From: Rallus limicola
Lineage: Eukaryota > Chordata > Aves > Gruiformes > Rallidae
DNA length: 64,000 bases
Direction of reading: 5' to 3'
NCBI GenBank assembly: GCA_022605955.1
Contig: JAKCOZ010000005.1
Location: forward strand, 3,940,001-4,004,000
In this document: in pieces, positions 54,901 through 61,920 of the stretch
Numbering within the stretch: the stretch's first letter is position 1
Layout: each line of letters starts with the position of its first letter
The notes under the pieces: generated by a model
Told to the model about the DNA's origin: nothing
Database searches by the model: none
What the model saw: the letters and a program-made list of their open reading frames with translations, nothing else
Program-made: the position numbers and the translations under genes

Positions 54901-57900
54901 CCTTCCATGCTTATCTAAATATTTAAAAAAAAAAAAAAATCAACTTGTGGCAGGACCATGCTCTCATCCTGTAGCAAAACAGAACCTTTGGAGAACCTAG
55001 TTCAATTGGCTCCCTCCTCCACCCTCTCCACATAATGCGCAAGATAAGTTGTGACAGATCAGGCCAAGATTTGTATGTAACCGCATTATATAGTTTATCC
55101 TGATATGAATTATTTACTACAGTATCATGTTTTATTCTTCAGGGAAATTTACTCATTTACTTTATTATTGAACCAAACGCTAATAGATAACATCATTAAA
55201 AAGATGAAATTGGATCAGAGGGATTTTTTAGCCCACTCCGATATTTTTTTTTCTATCAAGGTACAAGCCACTCACCTCAACAGCAAGGTTTTTCTGACTG
55301 TACTACAATTACACTTTTACATTAAAACCTGCAGCTGACAATGCAAATAATGTAGCCAAGTTGTTATATATTGGTTATACAACCTAAGGTGGATATTGAA
55401 GATCATCTTATCTTCCTGTACGGGGTCAGATATTATACGTTAAAGAAAAATAAGATGTCCATAACAACTATCCCAGTTTTTATGAGTTGGTTGTTCAGCA
55501 GCAGCAGGGAATGCAAGCTCTTTTTCTGAAAATTAAGGATCAAATTATCCATATTAAACTTTGACCTGTAATGAGATGCAGTCTTCAAGGTCCAAGTATA
55601 AGGAAGTCTAGTAACAATCTTACATAATTATTTCTCCATTTTTCTGTCTCTGATGGGTTTTCACCCTTTGGGCGATCACAATCTTCCCAGGGAAATCAGT
55701 GGATTTTTTAGTACTGGGTCAGGTTTAAGAGACAAGCAGATTTCAAATGCAAACTAAAGATAAAAATCAATTTTATTTAATTACAACACAGACTCACAGC
55801 ATCTGCCACTAGTTATTCCCTGATTCAACAGACCTGTAAGTGAGAACTGACACTGACACATGGTAACCTCAGCTCAGAGCTACACTTTTCAGTTTTAAAA
55901 TAAGTTTCTTACAAATCAGAGACTAAACAGCATGAGCCTGTCTTTGTAGGGTCAGACACTTAGACCACAACTGTCCATGTTGACTTCTTCAAAAGAACCT
56001 TACTTAAGAACAGGAAAAGTTCAGTAACCCTAAATTCTCAATTAAGATAATTTAAGTCACCATTTTTCTACAGTCTATGATCTCTTGAAAAATTAGCAGA
56101 AAGTTAATATATATTCCTCTGATCAGTTGGTGTCAACTTCAGAAAAGCAAGGTACAAAATCAATGGGATAGAGATTCCCTTAATGATTACAAAGAAGGTG
56201 GCTGTTGTTCTGAAGTACCACACAGACTGAAGGCGGCTACTGAATATGAAAAACCAGAGGATGCTTTATTTCCAGAAAGAAAAGAAAAAAATATCAGCCT
56301 GAGTTCTAGTATACCCTAGTTTTTGCTTTCTTTGAAATATCCTGAAGGTAGATCTATGTCCTAAATAAATAATATGTACATAAACAATAGTAATAATTTT
56401 TAAAGCACAGATTATATCCCAATTTTTATTATTTTTAGATTAATTAGCCTACATATACACTATCAAATTCCTTGCACAGGAGCAACACTTCCACTTTACA
56501 TATGTCCATTCTTACTTTCATCACATACTCTTCAAACTCTTCATTTCTTTTTCAGCACACAGAATTCAGGATTAAAAATATGAGGACGTTTTTTAGTTTA
56601 CATGTTTGCATCTTTTTATTCATGTAGCTCACATAAAACCACAACTAAACCACAGGTATATTTTCTTACCACTATTTGTCGACAATATGAGCTGGTAATC
56701 TTACTCAAAGTGAAATGAAATTATAAACAATTGGAGTCTCAAAACCACAGTCCTTATCTCACCATCAGCTTAAGAAGAAAAACATATCATCCATCCGAAC
56801 AGGACATTTGAGAGAGGACTGGGGGACTTCAGTTTATATTACTCTCTAAAAAACCCAGAAAACATGTGTCATCTGTGTTTTATTATTACTCTTCTTACAG
56901 ATTATTCTCTTTTGGTGTTTTACACTACATTTTGCAATGGCATACTGCATGTCAATGAACATCCATCTTCGGCAAGCATAAAATCTAGGCTCCTACAAGC
57001 AAAATCCTGAAGAAAAACATAATATAAAAAGTATAATGTGGGCTACACGTATGTTTACTCCTAGGTTTTTTTCCTTTATCTTTCTTATGAAGAATGACAG
57101 TGCAGCACAAACTCTAGCACAAACTTCTTATGTGAGTGAAATGTAAACATACACCATTGCATGAAATTGCATTTTAGGTTACAAATTGCTTACATAAGTT
57201 TTCTGGTATATAAATACAGAAAATAATGAGCAGTAATAGGAGAGGATAATGCTTTCTGTGGATCATCACTATATAGGGGTGAGACAAATTTGCCAATGGG
57301 CTTCATTTGTGCTTGCCAACAGCAATATAACGATTACACTCAGGAAACAAGTTTTTCACTTCAGGCTTAGGAAAGGAATATCCTGTAGTGATCACAGCTG
57401 CTTGCTGTCCATGACTCCCCCTCCCACAACTTGCCGATGAGCCTGGGAATTGCTTTATGGTATTTTCCTGAAGGAAATTATGTAAAAGTGGACAGAAATA
57501 CTGAAAGTGTAAGGCTTGTTGCTGTTGCTGCCTACCAAACCCTAGCCCATCACTCTGCAGACTGAACATGGGGAAAAGATCATCTTTGTGAATCACAAAT
57601 AGCCAAAATTTTTCAAATACTGTGGAATGCCAATTGTGGCAATGGACCTAAAGTTACAGAAAAATCCCACAATCTCTAATTGAATGTATTCTAAGTCACA
57701 CACACGGAGCATTGTGTCTGTGGCACAGAGCCTGCAACTGCTCCTTTACAACTGAATAACTCTTATGTGAAGAAAAAACATATGTCAAAGTGCCTCTTGG
57801 GTACCTGTGCAGCCCTTCATGGATACAGGGAGGAAGCGGTCTCCAGTTTCCTTGTCGTGTCTGTGTTCCTCTGTGCATGAGCTGCACAACCACTTATTGC

Positions 57901-60900
57901 AGCTTGTACAGAGACTGTGAGCAGGTCTCTTCTCCTTACACGTGGAGCAGCTCTAGGAACAAAAAGTGCAATTACACACACACAGATAACAAGTTAGCCA
58001 TACAAACTGTTACCTTTAATATATTATGATTCAGATTGGCAAACCGGATTTTTTTTCTTCCATGGACTGATGCAATTCAAGTGATTCTAGGAGTTTGCTT
58101 AGAGTTGGGTTAAAATTTACTCTTGAAAATTAATATAATTCCTTTCTGTTAGTGTTGTACTACTTGCTGATGGCTTTGACAAATGAAGCGAGGGTACACC
58201 TTACAATTATATATATATTTAGATAGATGGACATTTTCTACAGAAAAAAAAAAGTCTAGGTTGCCAATATGTGAAATATTAAAGTCTCAAACATAGGCCA
58301 GAAAAAAGTTTTTTACCCTACCTTCTTTTTTCTAATCATGACATAATGCAGAAGCATTTTTCCACATAATTTCCACGTCATTCATTAATTTCTGTCTGTT
58401 ACTAATTTCTTGTTAACTAACTAAAAAAATTCTTAGGCTAGAATCCAATTCTGCTTTCATGTAAATTAGAGTAAATAGCAGCCACTTCAGCAGATCTACT
58501 CTAAATCTAGATTACTTCAAATAAAGTTAGAGTTTTCTCAGTTTGCTTTAGCATTGTATGAAGTGCTCTGACACAGTGTAACTGTCAGAAAAAATACATA
58601 AACCACATCAATGATAAGGCAATTTAAAAAACAATATAGGGACACTCACATACTACTAATGAAAAACTTAGTTCCTGTTCCTTAAAGAGCTGACCAGAAG
58701 TGAGCTCAATTTATATATTGGTATCACAGATGGCAAACTGGAAACTTAAGACACAGGAATGTGAAAAGAACCAGAAACCTTAACTGGTGATCATCTCTAC
58801 TGACTCAACAAGTCAGGAAGTGCCCTTTGTTATATAGGCCCTGATGTCTGGAAGTGCCACTAATGCATGTAAATGAAGCAGGCAATTTGAGCTTCGCTAT
58901 CCAGAATGAACTCAAGAATTAACTCAATACTTCATCTAAAAAGGATTTACATTAAACGTAAAATACCTTATTTGAAAACTCCTAATATTAATGGTTTTGA
59001 CTAACCATAGACACAAATATGTACTAAGGGACAGAATGAAGATGCTGATGTAATTTTACCATCACCAAAGCATGAAAGTTTTGCCACCAGCTTATCAAAC
59101 TTAAACATTTCCTCCAAGGTTACAATATATCTACTGTACTTAGGCATCGTTCCTGAATATTGCTACTACTCAGGGCTACACAGGCAACTAATAACAGATG
59201 GCAAAATTACTTCATATATTGTCCTTTGCATTGGGCATCAGCTTATCTTCAGTTGAGTTACAATTGCATCCTAACTATTCTGATGGGAAACAGGAAGAAA
59301 AGGACATACCAGCACACACTCAGCATATAAACCTTGATGCAAGCCTTGATGAATTTAGTACAAGAGTTTCTCTTCATGGCATCTTGGGATAGAAAGACTG
59401 AAGGAAGAACAATTGCAGTTCTTTGCTGGTCATCTTAATATAAAGCCATGATTTTAAACTAAGTGCAACTTCACGTTCACCTACATTCTGAGATGTGAGT
59501 CAACTTCTGATTTACTTCAGCACAAGAAGAAAAGGTTTTGTTCTGCTGAAATGTATTAAGTTTTATCATTCTCTCAGTGGAGCTGGACTCTCATGACAGG
59601 TCTCTCAATTTATTGTTCAAGTGTTTCTAAGTATTCAAAATATTTTTCAAAGAGAATGGCCAATTCTTGAAAATAAGACAGCAAAGTAAAGTTTTACATG
59701 TGATTGTTTGTCTGAGTAGGGAAGTATTTGTGTAAGCTATTCTGCTATTTAGCCATTTATTTATCAACAAAGTTTTCCCAAAGGTACATGTAATAAAAAG
59801 CCTATTAGATGTTACGTAATCAAAGTGCAAGGATATTCATTCTGGGAAGCAAAGCTTGTTATATAAAACAGAAGCATCTAATTTAAAGTGTACCCATGAA
59901 GGGCCAGCTTAGGGAACAGGTGAGGGATGCTCTGCCTTCTCTGCAATAACCAAAACTGCTTAATCACAGGTTTATCTAACGGCTCAGCTGTCAGTCCAAC
60001 TAGAATTTATATTAACACTGTACTGCGTTAACATTATTTTTAAGTTGCAGAGCACTTAAAGAGTGTTCCCAGAGTTACATTTTTATGATGCGGAAATAGG
60101 CTTTCGGGAAGATATTCTGAATTGCATGTTTTTGAAACTCCTGCTGCTGGTACATAGTACATTTTATTAGTTATGCTTCACTATCTCACACACAGAGAAA
60201 CATCTTGTTTTCAAACACCTCCTTACAAGCCTTGACAGATTCCCATTTGAACATATTAGTTAAATTAAGAAAACGATGGTAGCTCAGCTGTGGATGAACT
60301 GGTGCTTTTCCTTTTGTTATCACTGATGGTGAAACTATGGCTTTAGTTGGGGGCAAGGGGGTGGACAAAAGATGGTAATCAAGCTTCAACAGTACACGAG
60401 TTGATTGCTAATACAAAAGGAAGTAAGCTAAAACCTATGAAGAACGTTTGCTAGTCCCTCTAGGGTACTCCTATGCTCCAGTGAGAAATCTGCTTTACCG
60501 AACTGCTCTTAGGACTCCTAAGGGATTACAGAAAAGAAAAACCTTCTTTCAAAGAGGGTTTGAAAAGAATAATCTAGTGCTTTTGAAGACATTAGATTCT
60601 CATTTGATTTCCTTTCTACACAAATTTTCATTGAAAGGTAAATTATGTGAGTTATGGTAATTAAGAAATCCCAGTAGAATAAGTACATTCAAAACATTCA
60701 GCAATATCTTAGGAATCTTTTTCTCTTTGAAGAGTGCATGTGAACAAACCTCTTCCTGTTTTAGATAAAGTTATTGTGGTGGGTTGGCCTTGGCTGGACA
60801 CCAAGTGCTCACCAAGCTGCTCTATTGCTCCTCTCCTCAGCAGGACAGATGGGAAGAAAATAAGATGGAAAAAACCCTCATGGGTAAATATAAAGGCAGT

Positions 60901-61920
60901 TTAATAAAGCAAAAGCAGGGTCTTGCATGGAAGTAAAGGAGGAACAAATGATTTATTCTCTATTTCTCATCAGCAGACAATGTCCAGTTACTTCTGGAAA
61001 GCACAGCTTCGGTAGGTGGGACAGTTGGTCCAGAAGACAAACATCATAAATTATGAATGCCCCCCTTTTGTCCCCTGTTCTCTCAGCTGCCACTGCAGAG
61101 CAGATGTCACATGCTAGGGACTATCAGTTTGGGTCAGCTATCCTGGCTGTGTCCCCTTCCAAGATGTTGTCCCCATCAGCCTGCTGGCAAGTGGGAAAGT
61201 GTTGGAGTGTCAGCCTTGATGCTGTGACAGCCCTATTCAGCAGTAGCCAGAGCCCCAGTGTGGTAACTAGCTCATAGCTACCAATACACAGCACAGCACT
61301 GTGAGGGCTGCTGTGGGGAAAATTAACTCCATCTCAGCCAGACCAGATACTCTTCAAGCACCTTACAACTGAAGGTGTCAACACAATTTGCTTGCATTAA
61401 TTTTTTTAATTTCCCCAGAACACACATAGACTGGATTACACATTCTTTTTTAACAATGGAGAAAATGCAACACAGAAGCAATTGAAGGGGAAGAAGTATA
61501 TCCCCTCTAGACCTTTTTTTGCAATGATATCACAGTATCAAGCCTTCTGCATAGGACAGAACATCTAATCTAAACCTACCCTCTTTCAGCTTGAGGCCAT
61601 TGCCCCTTGTCCTATCACTACACTCCCTGGTGAACAATCAAACTCATTCTTCAAAAAAGGAAATATGAAGGCATTATGTCCCTCTGTAAGAGTGAAGTAA
61701 ATAGTGTTGCATAAGTAAACCATAAGAGAGTCTGTTGTTCAATACAAACTTTGCTCTGTTTCCAAACTGTTGATCTGGTTGTGTTTCACACTCACAACAT
61801 AGCTGTTTTCACTTACCTTTGCCATAGCTGAGCGACCAGTTGACAAATCCTTGAGAAAGGAATTTTCAACTACATCCCTTGCAAAGCAGGTCTGTTTGCA
61901 CACAGGGCAGATGAGGATAC
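24631..61920 (-). CDS. TRIM66: TRIM66 (TIF1-delta), 18 coding exons, 5' end not in window
   Basis: Spliced minus-strand gene. Coding exons: 61817-61920, 57805-57952, 53601-53733, 52678-52794, 50348-50462, 48881-49027, 48634-48739, 46409-47298, 45273-45434, 35340-35612, 34899-35124, 31724-31784, 30846-31014, 29739-30046, 28112-28235, 26786-26860, 25489-25641, 24631-24900. Every border is GT-AG and every phase joins, giving 1192 full residues and a TAA stop. Numbering from the first complete visible codon: half RING (C4, C7), B-box 1 (36-66), B-box 2 (96-127), coiled coil (about 129-254), Gln-rich linker (291-586), PINLS (770-774), PYVRL (834-838), PHD (949-995), bromodomain (about 1024-1130), basic KRRRR (1170-1174). 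The family acts in the nucleus as a co-repressor; TRIM66 is known to bind HP1 through PxVxL and to read histone H3 with PHD-bromodomain. TRIM24 and TRIM33 are excluded by the TRIM66-type PHD (NEDFCAVC, where those have NEDWCAVC) and by the Gln-rich linker ending in [19 protein letters not shown]. Confidence 0.97.
24901..25488 (-). other. TRIM66: Last TRIM66 intron
   Basis: A 0.6 kb intron without named features. Confidence 0.8.
25489..25641 (-). CDS. TRIM66: TRIM66 visible exon 17: bromodomain core
   Basis: Acceptor attgcag|GCTCGG, donor AATTAT|gtaggt; 51 codons (1053-1103). [20 protein letters not shown] contains the ZA-loop signature, and FWNCAKFNY ends with Asn1102, the residue that contacts acetyl-lysine in bromodomains. 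The reader pocket therefore looks intact. Confidence 0.97.
25642..26785 (-). other. TRIM66: TRIM66 intron between visible exons 16 and 17
   Basis: A 1.1 kb intron. Open frames here are short and without family resemblance. Confidence 0.8.
26786..26860 (-). CDS. TRIM66: TRIM66 visible exon 16: bromodomain helix Z
   Basis: A 75 bp exon with no split codons. Acceptor tctacag|AAATGT, donor CCCCTG|gtaagt. [20 protein letters not shown] (1028-1047) then PVSPL is the start of the bromodomain. A tandem repeat with branch-point-like units lies 40-90 bp upstream of its acceptor. Confidence 0.96.
26861..28111 (-). other. TRIM66: TRIM66 intron between visible exons 15 and 16
   Basis: A 1.25 kb intron with a short tandem repeat (26907-26948) near its 3' end; otherwise no named feature. 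Confidence 0.85.
26907..26948 (+). repeat. Degenerate tandem repeat, unit TTTCTAG with optional TTAG
   Basis: Five copies of TTTCTAG in a row, two of them extended to an 11-base unit TTTCTAGTTAG. The minus-strand reading contains CTAAC twice, 53 and 64 bases upstream of the acceptor of visible exon 16. Confidence 0.9.
28112..28235 (-). CDS. TRIM66: TRIM66 visible exon 15: end of PHD finger and PHD-bromodomain linker
   Basis: Acceptor tttgcag|GGGAGA, donor CAGAAG|gtggga. Residues 987-1027. GEWVCTLCR supplies the final PHD cysteine pair (C991, C994). [17 protein letters not shown] and YDQK are the linker that joins PHD and bromodomain into one reader unit. Confidence 0.97.
28236..29738 (-). 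other. TRIM66: TRIM66 intron between visible exons 14 and 15 (splits the PHD finger)
   Basis: A 1.5 kb intron with no recognised repeat. Confidence 0.8.
29739..30046 (-). CDS. TRIM66: TRIM66 visible exon 14: linker and first part of PHD finger
   Basis: Acceptor ttcaag|ACAAAT; the donor is a tandem site, and CCAGT|gtgagt is the form that keeps the frame. Residues 884-985. The PHD begins at 949 with [20 protein letters not shown], then FHLSCHV. This holds seven of the C4HC3 zinc ligands except the last pair, which is in the next exon. In TRIM66 the PHD is known to bind unmodified H3R2/K4. Confidence 0.97.
30047..30845 (-). other. TRIM66: TRIM66 intron between visible exons 13 and 14
   Basis: A 0.8 kb intron with an A10G13 homopolymer junction at 30351-30373; the rest is AT-rich with no named feature. 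Confidence 0.85.
30351..30373 (+). repeat. Poly(A)-poly(G) junction
   Basis: At least ten A followed by thirteen G. On the transcript strand this is a C run followed by a U run, 300 bases upstream of the acceptor of visible exon 14. Confidence 0.9.
30846..31014 (-). CDS. TRIM66: TRIM66 visible exon 13: HP1-binding PxVxL segment
   Basis: Acceptor gagccag|CCCTAA, donor ATAAAG|gtaagt. Residues 828-883. [12 protein letters not shown] (PYVRL at 30981-30995) fits the PxVxL HP1 chromoshadow-binding motif that defines TIF1-type repressors, and the following block ending [16 protein letters not shown] is highly conserved with mammals. Confidence 0.97.
31015..31723 (-). other. TRIM66: TRIM66 intron between visible exons 12 and 13
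   Basis: A 0.7 kb AT-rich intron; nothing else seen. Confidence 0.8.
31724..31784 (-). CDS. TRIM66: TRIM66 visible exon 12: micro-exon
   Basis: A 61 bp exon. Acceptor ttccag|ATTCCA, donor GTCAG|gtaaca. It encodes [20 protein letters not shown] between split codons, comparable to the ECENFEQGALELDAKENQSI stretch in mammals. Both split codons resolve only with the flanking exons given here, which supports it. Confidence 0.9.
31785..34898 (-). other. TRIM66: TRIM66 intron between visible exons 11 and 12
   Basis: A 3.1 kb intron whose centre is an old CR1-type element (about 32.86-33.64 kb). The flanks are unremarkable AT-rich sequence. Confidence 0.85.
32860..33640 (+). mobile_element. Old, diverged CR1-type LINE, sense on plus strand
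   Basis: The frame that contains [10 protein letters not shown] at 32.95-32.98 kb resembles the KFADDTKLGG block near the end of the CR1 reverse transcriptase. Downstream, GGACCACTCACTGCATGTGA, AATGCTGCTGCTGCTGCTGC and the GTTTAGTCTAGGAAAGAGAA block follow the order of CR1 3' sequence found across amniotes. It is much more diverged than the other CR1 copies here, and its 3' terminal part is unclear, so the right end is approximate. Confidence 0.75.
34899..35124 (-). CDS. TRIM66: TRIM66 visible exon 11: PINLS motif
   Basis: Acceptor tctgaag|CTAGAA after a long minus-strand pyrimidine tract, donor AACGAAG|gtacca. Residues 732-806. [10 protein letters not shown] (34996-35010 for PINLS) matches mammalian EEPINLSVKK. 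It resembles the PxDLS docking motif for CtBP co-repressors; that function is inferred from the motif only. The rest of the exon is poorly conserved. Confidence 0.93.
35340..35612 (-). CDS. TRIM66: TRIM66 visible exon 10: linker, short form
   Basis: Acceptor ccccag|CGTTCG, donor TGTAAG|gtagga; 91 codons (641-731). It opens with [20 protein letters not shown], clearly the segment STSLSIMGFSNTLEMELSS of mammals. After that the sequence is Ser/Pro/Leu-rich and shorter than the mammalian exon, which has a series of degenerate repeats of the PSL type that I do not see here. Confidence 0.94.
38078..38096 (+). repeat. GAA trinucleotide tract
   Basis: About six GAA units; TTC on the TRIM66 transcript strand. 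Confidence 0.9.
39700..39720 (+). repeat. G-rich tract with quadruplex-forming pattern
   Basis: A run of about nine to ten G, then T, five G, T, four G. Four or more runs of at least three G separated by single bases fit the G-quadruplex pattern on the plus strand, which is the non-transcript strand of TRIM66. Confidence 0.8.
42056..42069 (+). repeat. CA dinucleotide microsatellite (short)
   Basis: Seven CA units in the large TRIM66 intron. Confidence 0.9.
45273..45434 (-). CDS. TRIM66: TRIM66 visible exon 9: linker
   Basis: Acceptor ctttcag|GTCTGT, donor AGAAAG|gtataa; 54 codons (587-640). Acidic, Ser-rich, with [19 protein letters not shown] and a terminal HPVRK that aligns with the mammalian PNVVRK end of the same exon. 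It is followed by the longest intron in the gene (35613-45272). Confidence 0.93.
45435..46408 (-). other. TRIM66: TRIM66 intron between visible exons 8 and 9
   Basis: A 1.0 kb intron without recognisable repeats or motifs. Confidence 0.8.
46409..47298 (-). CDS. TRIM66: TRIM66 visible exon 8: Gln-rich linker
   Basis: The largest exon (890 bp). Acceptor tttccag|GAGGTT, donor GTACAA|gtaggt. Residues 291-586 are rich in Gln, Pro, Ser and His and probably disordered, apart from a predicted helix around [19 protein letters not shown]. The C-terminal stretch [19 protein letters not shown] is almost invariant against mammalian TRIM66 and fixes the assignment. The proline run here is short ([13 protein letters not shown]), while mammals carry a long polyproline expansion at this place. 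Confidence 0.97.
47299..48633 (-). other. TRIM66: TRIM66 intron between visible exons 7 and 8
   Basis: A 1.3 kb intron. It has a locally GC-richer patch at 48020-48240 but nothing I can name. Confidence 0.8.
48634..48739 (-). CDS. TRIM66: TRIM66 visible exon 7: post-coiled-coil TIF1 segment
   Basis: Acceptor gtttcag|ATCCAG, donor TTTGG|gtaaga. Residues 255-289, with [12 protein letters not shown] and [18 protein letters not shown], the conserved segment after the coiled coil in TIF1 proteins. Confidence 0.96.
48881..49027 (-). CDS. TRIM66: TRIM66 visible exon 6: end of coiled coil
   Basis: Acceptor aaacag|AAAATC, donor AACTG|gtagga; 49 codons with no split ends. Residues 206-254 contain [19 protein letters not shown] and [20 protein letters not shown], the conserved end of the TIF1 coiled-coil (RBCC) unit. 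A very short intron (48740-48880, 141 bp) follows. Confidence 0.97.
49028..50347 (-). other. TRIM66: TRIM66 intron between visible exons 5 and 6
   Basis: A 1.3 kb AT-rich intron. I see no repeat family or other feature in it. Confidence 0.8.
50348..50462 (-). CDS. TRIM66: TRIM66 visible exon 5: coiled coil
   Basis: Acceptor cccacag|GTTGCT, donor CTTGAA|gtaagt. Residues 168-205, with [19 protein letters not shown], a near-identical match to the TRIM66 coiled coil. Ends on a codon boundary, in phase with the next exon. Confidence 0.96.
50624..51496 (-). mobile_element. CR1 LINE, about 0.87 kb of the 3' region, antisense
   Basis: The plus strand reads as reverse-complement CR1: GGTTTGGGTTGGCAGGGACC, then CCTTGAATGTTTCCAGCAG, CCTCCCTCAACCTGCTGGCC and CCAGTACGGACCCCTGAGGG. 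It includes the end of the reverse-transcriptase reading frame and the 3'UTR, and is truncated at its 5' side next to the LTR. The open frames at 50557-51384 are plus-strand shadows of this element. Confidence 0.95.
51511..52116 (-). mobile_element. Solo LTR of an avian endogenous retrovirus
   Basis: The plus strand starts TGTTGTGGTTTTGTCCCAGC and ends near ATTAACTCCATCCTAGCTG with GAAACCAGG. The middle has TTTGGCCAGTTTGGGTCACC and GGCAACAACTAGAAATATCA, all marks of a widespread avian LTR. Read on the minus strand, a TATA-like CATAAAAG (51868-51875) lies at the expected place downstream of the GGCCAAAGT block, which is why I orient it minus. No gag, pol or env remains nearby. Ends are approximate; no clear target-site duplication seen. 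Confidence 0.82.
52678..52794 (-). CDS. TRIM66: TRIM66 visible exon 4: start of coiled coil
   Basis: Acceptor ttcacag|GTTCAG, donor GACAG|gtaatg. Residues 129-166. Helix-forming, charged sequence ([19 protein letters not shown]) that ends in SAKQIEDR, identical to the mammalian TRIM66 segment. Confidence 0.95.
53280..53455 (+). mobile_element. CR1 LINE 3' end, sense on plus strand
   Basis: Typical avian CR1 tail: CACTGGAACAGGCTGCCTAG, then GGTCCCTTCTAACCC, ending with the CATTCTGTGAT terminal motif. It lies in the 0.8 kb intron between visible exons 3 and 4, antisense to TRIM66. It is the same subfamily as the copy at 4.0-4.26 kb in the opposite orientation. Confidence 0.93.
53601..53733 (-). 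CDS. TRIM66: TRIM66 visible exon 3: B-box 2
   Basis: Acceptor cttcag|CAACTG, donor CACAG|gtacca. Residues 85-127 with split codons at both ends. The B-box 2 ligands are visible as C96, H99, C108, C111, C116, C119, H124 and H127 ([24 protein letters not shown]). In the family this domain helps assembly of the tripartite motif together with the following coiled coil. The exon sits between a 4.1 kb intron on its 5' side and a 0.8 kb intron on its 3' side. Confidence 0.97.
54268..54334 (+). repeat. Left arm of intronic inverted repeat
   Basis: This arm reads TGTGATGAAAGTAAGAATGG, then AAGTGGAAGTGTTGCTCCTG. The reverse complement of 56472-56532 gives the same two blocks, separated by a slightly different spacer. 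The similarity stops abruptly on both sides. Confidence 0.9.
56472..56532 (-). repeat. Right arm of intronic inverted repeat
   Basis: Reverse complement of 54268-54334, with one small and one four-base length difference plus a few changes in the central spacer. The distance between arms is about 2.1 kb. Confidence 0.9.
57805..57952 (-). CDS. TRIM66: TRIM66 visible exon 2: B-box 1
   Basis: Acceptor ccTAG|AGCTGC, donor CACAG|gtaccc. Residues 35-83 plus one base. The zinc ligands are C36, C39, C49, C52, C57, C60, H64 and H66, in the run [18 protein letters not shown] and [14 protein letters not shown], which is very close to the mammalian TRIM66 B-box 1. A second AG lies two bases inside the exon, but using it would break the frame, so the upstream AG is chosen. 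Confidence 0.96.
60775..61352 (-). mobile_element. Solo LTR of an avian endogenous retrovirus (degraded)
   Basis: It starts TGTGGTGGGTTGGCCTTGGC on the plus strand and ends near AAATTAACTCCATCTCAGCC. This is the edge pattern of a common avian ERV LTR read in reverse, so the element lies on the minus strand. The middle contains the GGGTCAGCTATCCTGGCTGTG block also present in the LTR at 51.5-52.1 kb. No internal retroviral coding sequence and no second LTR are next to it. I see no clear target-site duplication, so the ends are approximate. Confidence 0.75.
61562..61697 (-). mobile_element. CR1 LINE 3' fragment, truncated, antisense
   Basis: 61562-61630 is close to the reverse complement of 16156-16229 inside the clear CR1 tail at 16.1-16.5 kb (ACCCTCTTTCAGCTTGAGGC, then CCTTGTCCTATCACTACACT). 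The terminal CR1 3' end is missing. Confidence 0.85.
61817..61920 (-). CDS. TRIM66: TRIM66 visible exon 1: second half of RING finger
   Basis: Acceptor ttcag|GTATCC, donor AAAG|gtaagt. It begins with two bases of a split codon and encodes residues 1-34, starting [11 protein letters not shown]. The CPVC pair is the last zinc-ligand pair of a TIF1-type RING; the [13 protein letters not shown] stretch matches the conserved segment that follows the RING in TIF1 proteins. The preceding exon must end one base into a codon and should carry the first six RING ligands; I did not find it in 61921-64000. Some TRIM66 protein models lack the RING and begin at B-box 1, so this exon supports a RING-containing form in birds. 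Confidence 0.93.

Larger units (their letters stand above)
53734..57804 (-). other. TRIM66: TRIM66 intron between visible exons 2 and 3
   Basis: A 4.1 kb AT-rich intron. Its notable content is an imperfect inverted repeat, 54268-54334 against 56472-56532, and a poly(A) tract near 54927. No coding or CR1 sequence was recognised in it. Confidence 0.85.
57953..61816 (-). other. TRIM66: TRIM66 intron between visible exons 1 and 2
   Basis: A 3.9 kb intron that holds a solo-LTR-like element (60775-61352) and a truncated CR1 (61562-61697). The remainder, 57953-60774, is AT-rich unique-looking sequence without features I can support. Confidence 0.9.

Noticed and set aside
51511..61352. A full provirus bounded by the two LTRs
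   Set aside because: The LTRs belong to different subfamilies, TRIM66 exons lie between them, and no retroviral coding sequence is present.
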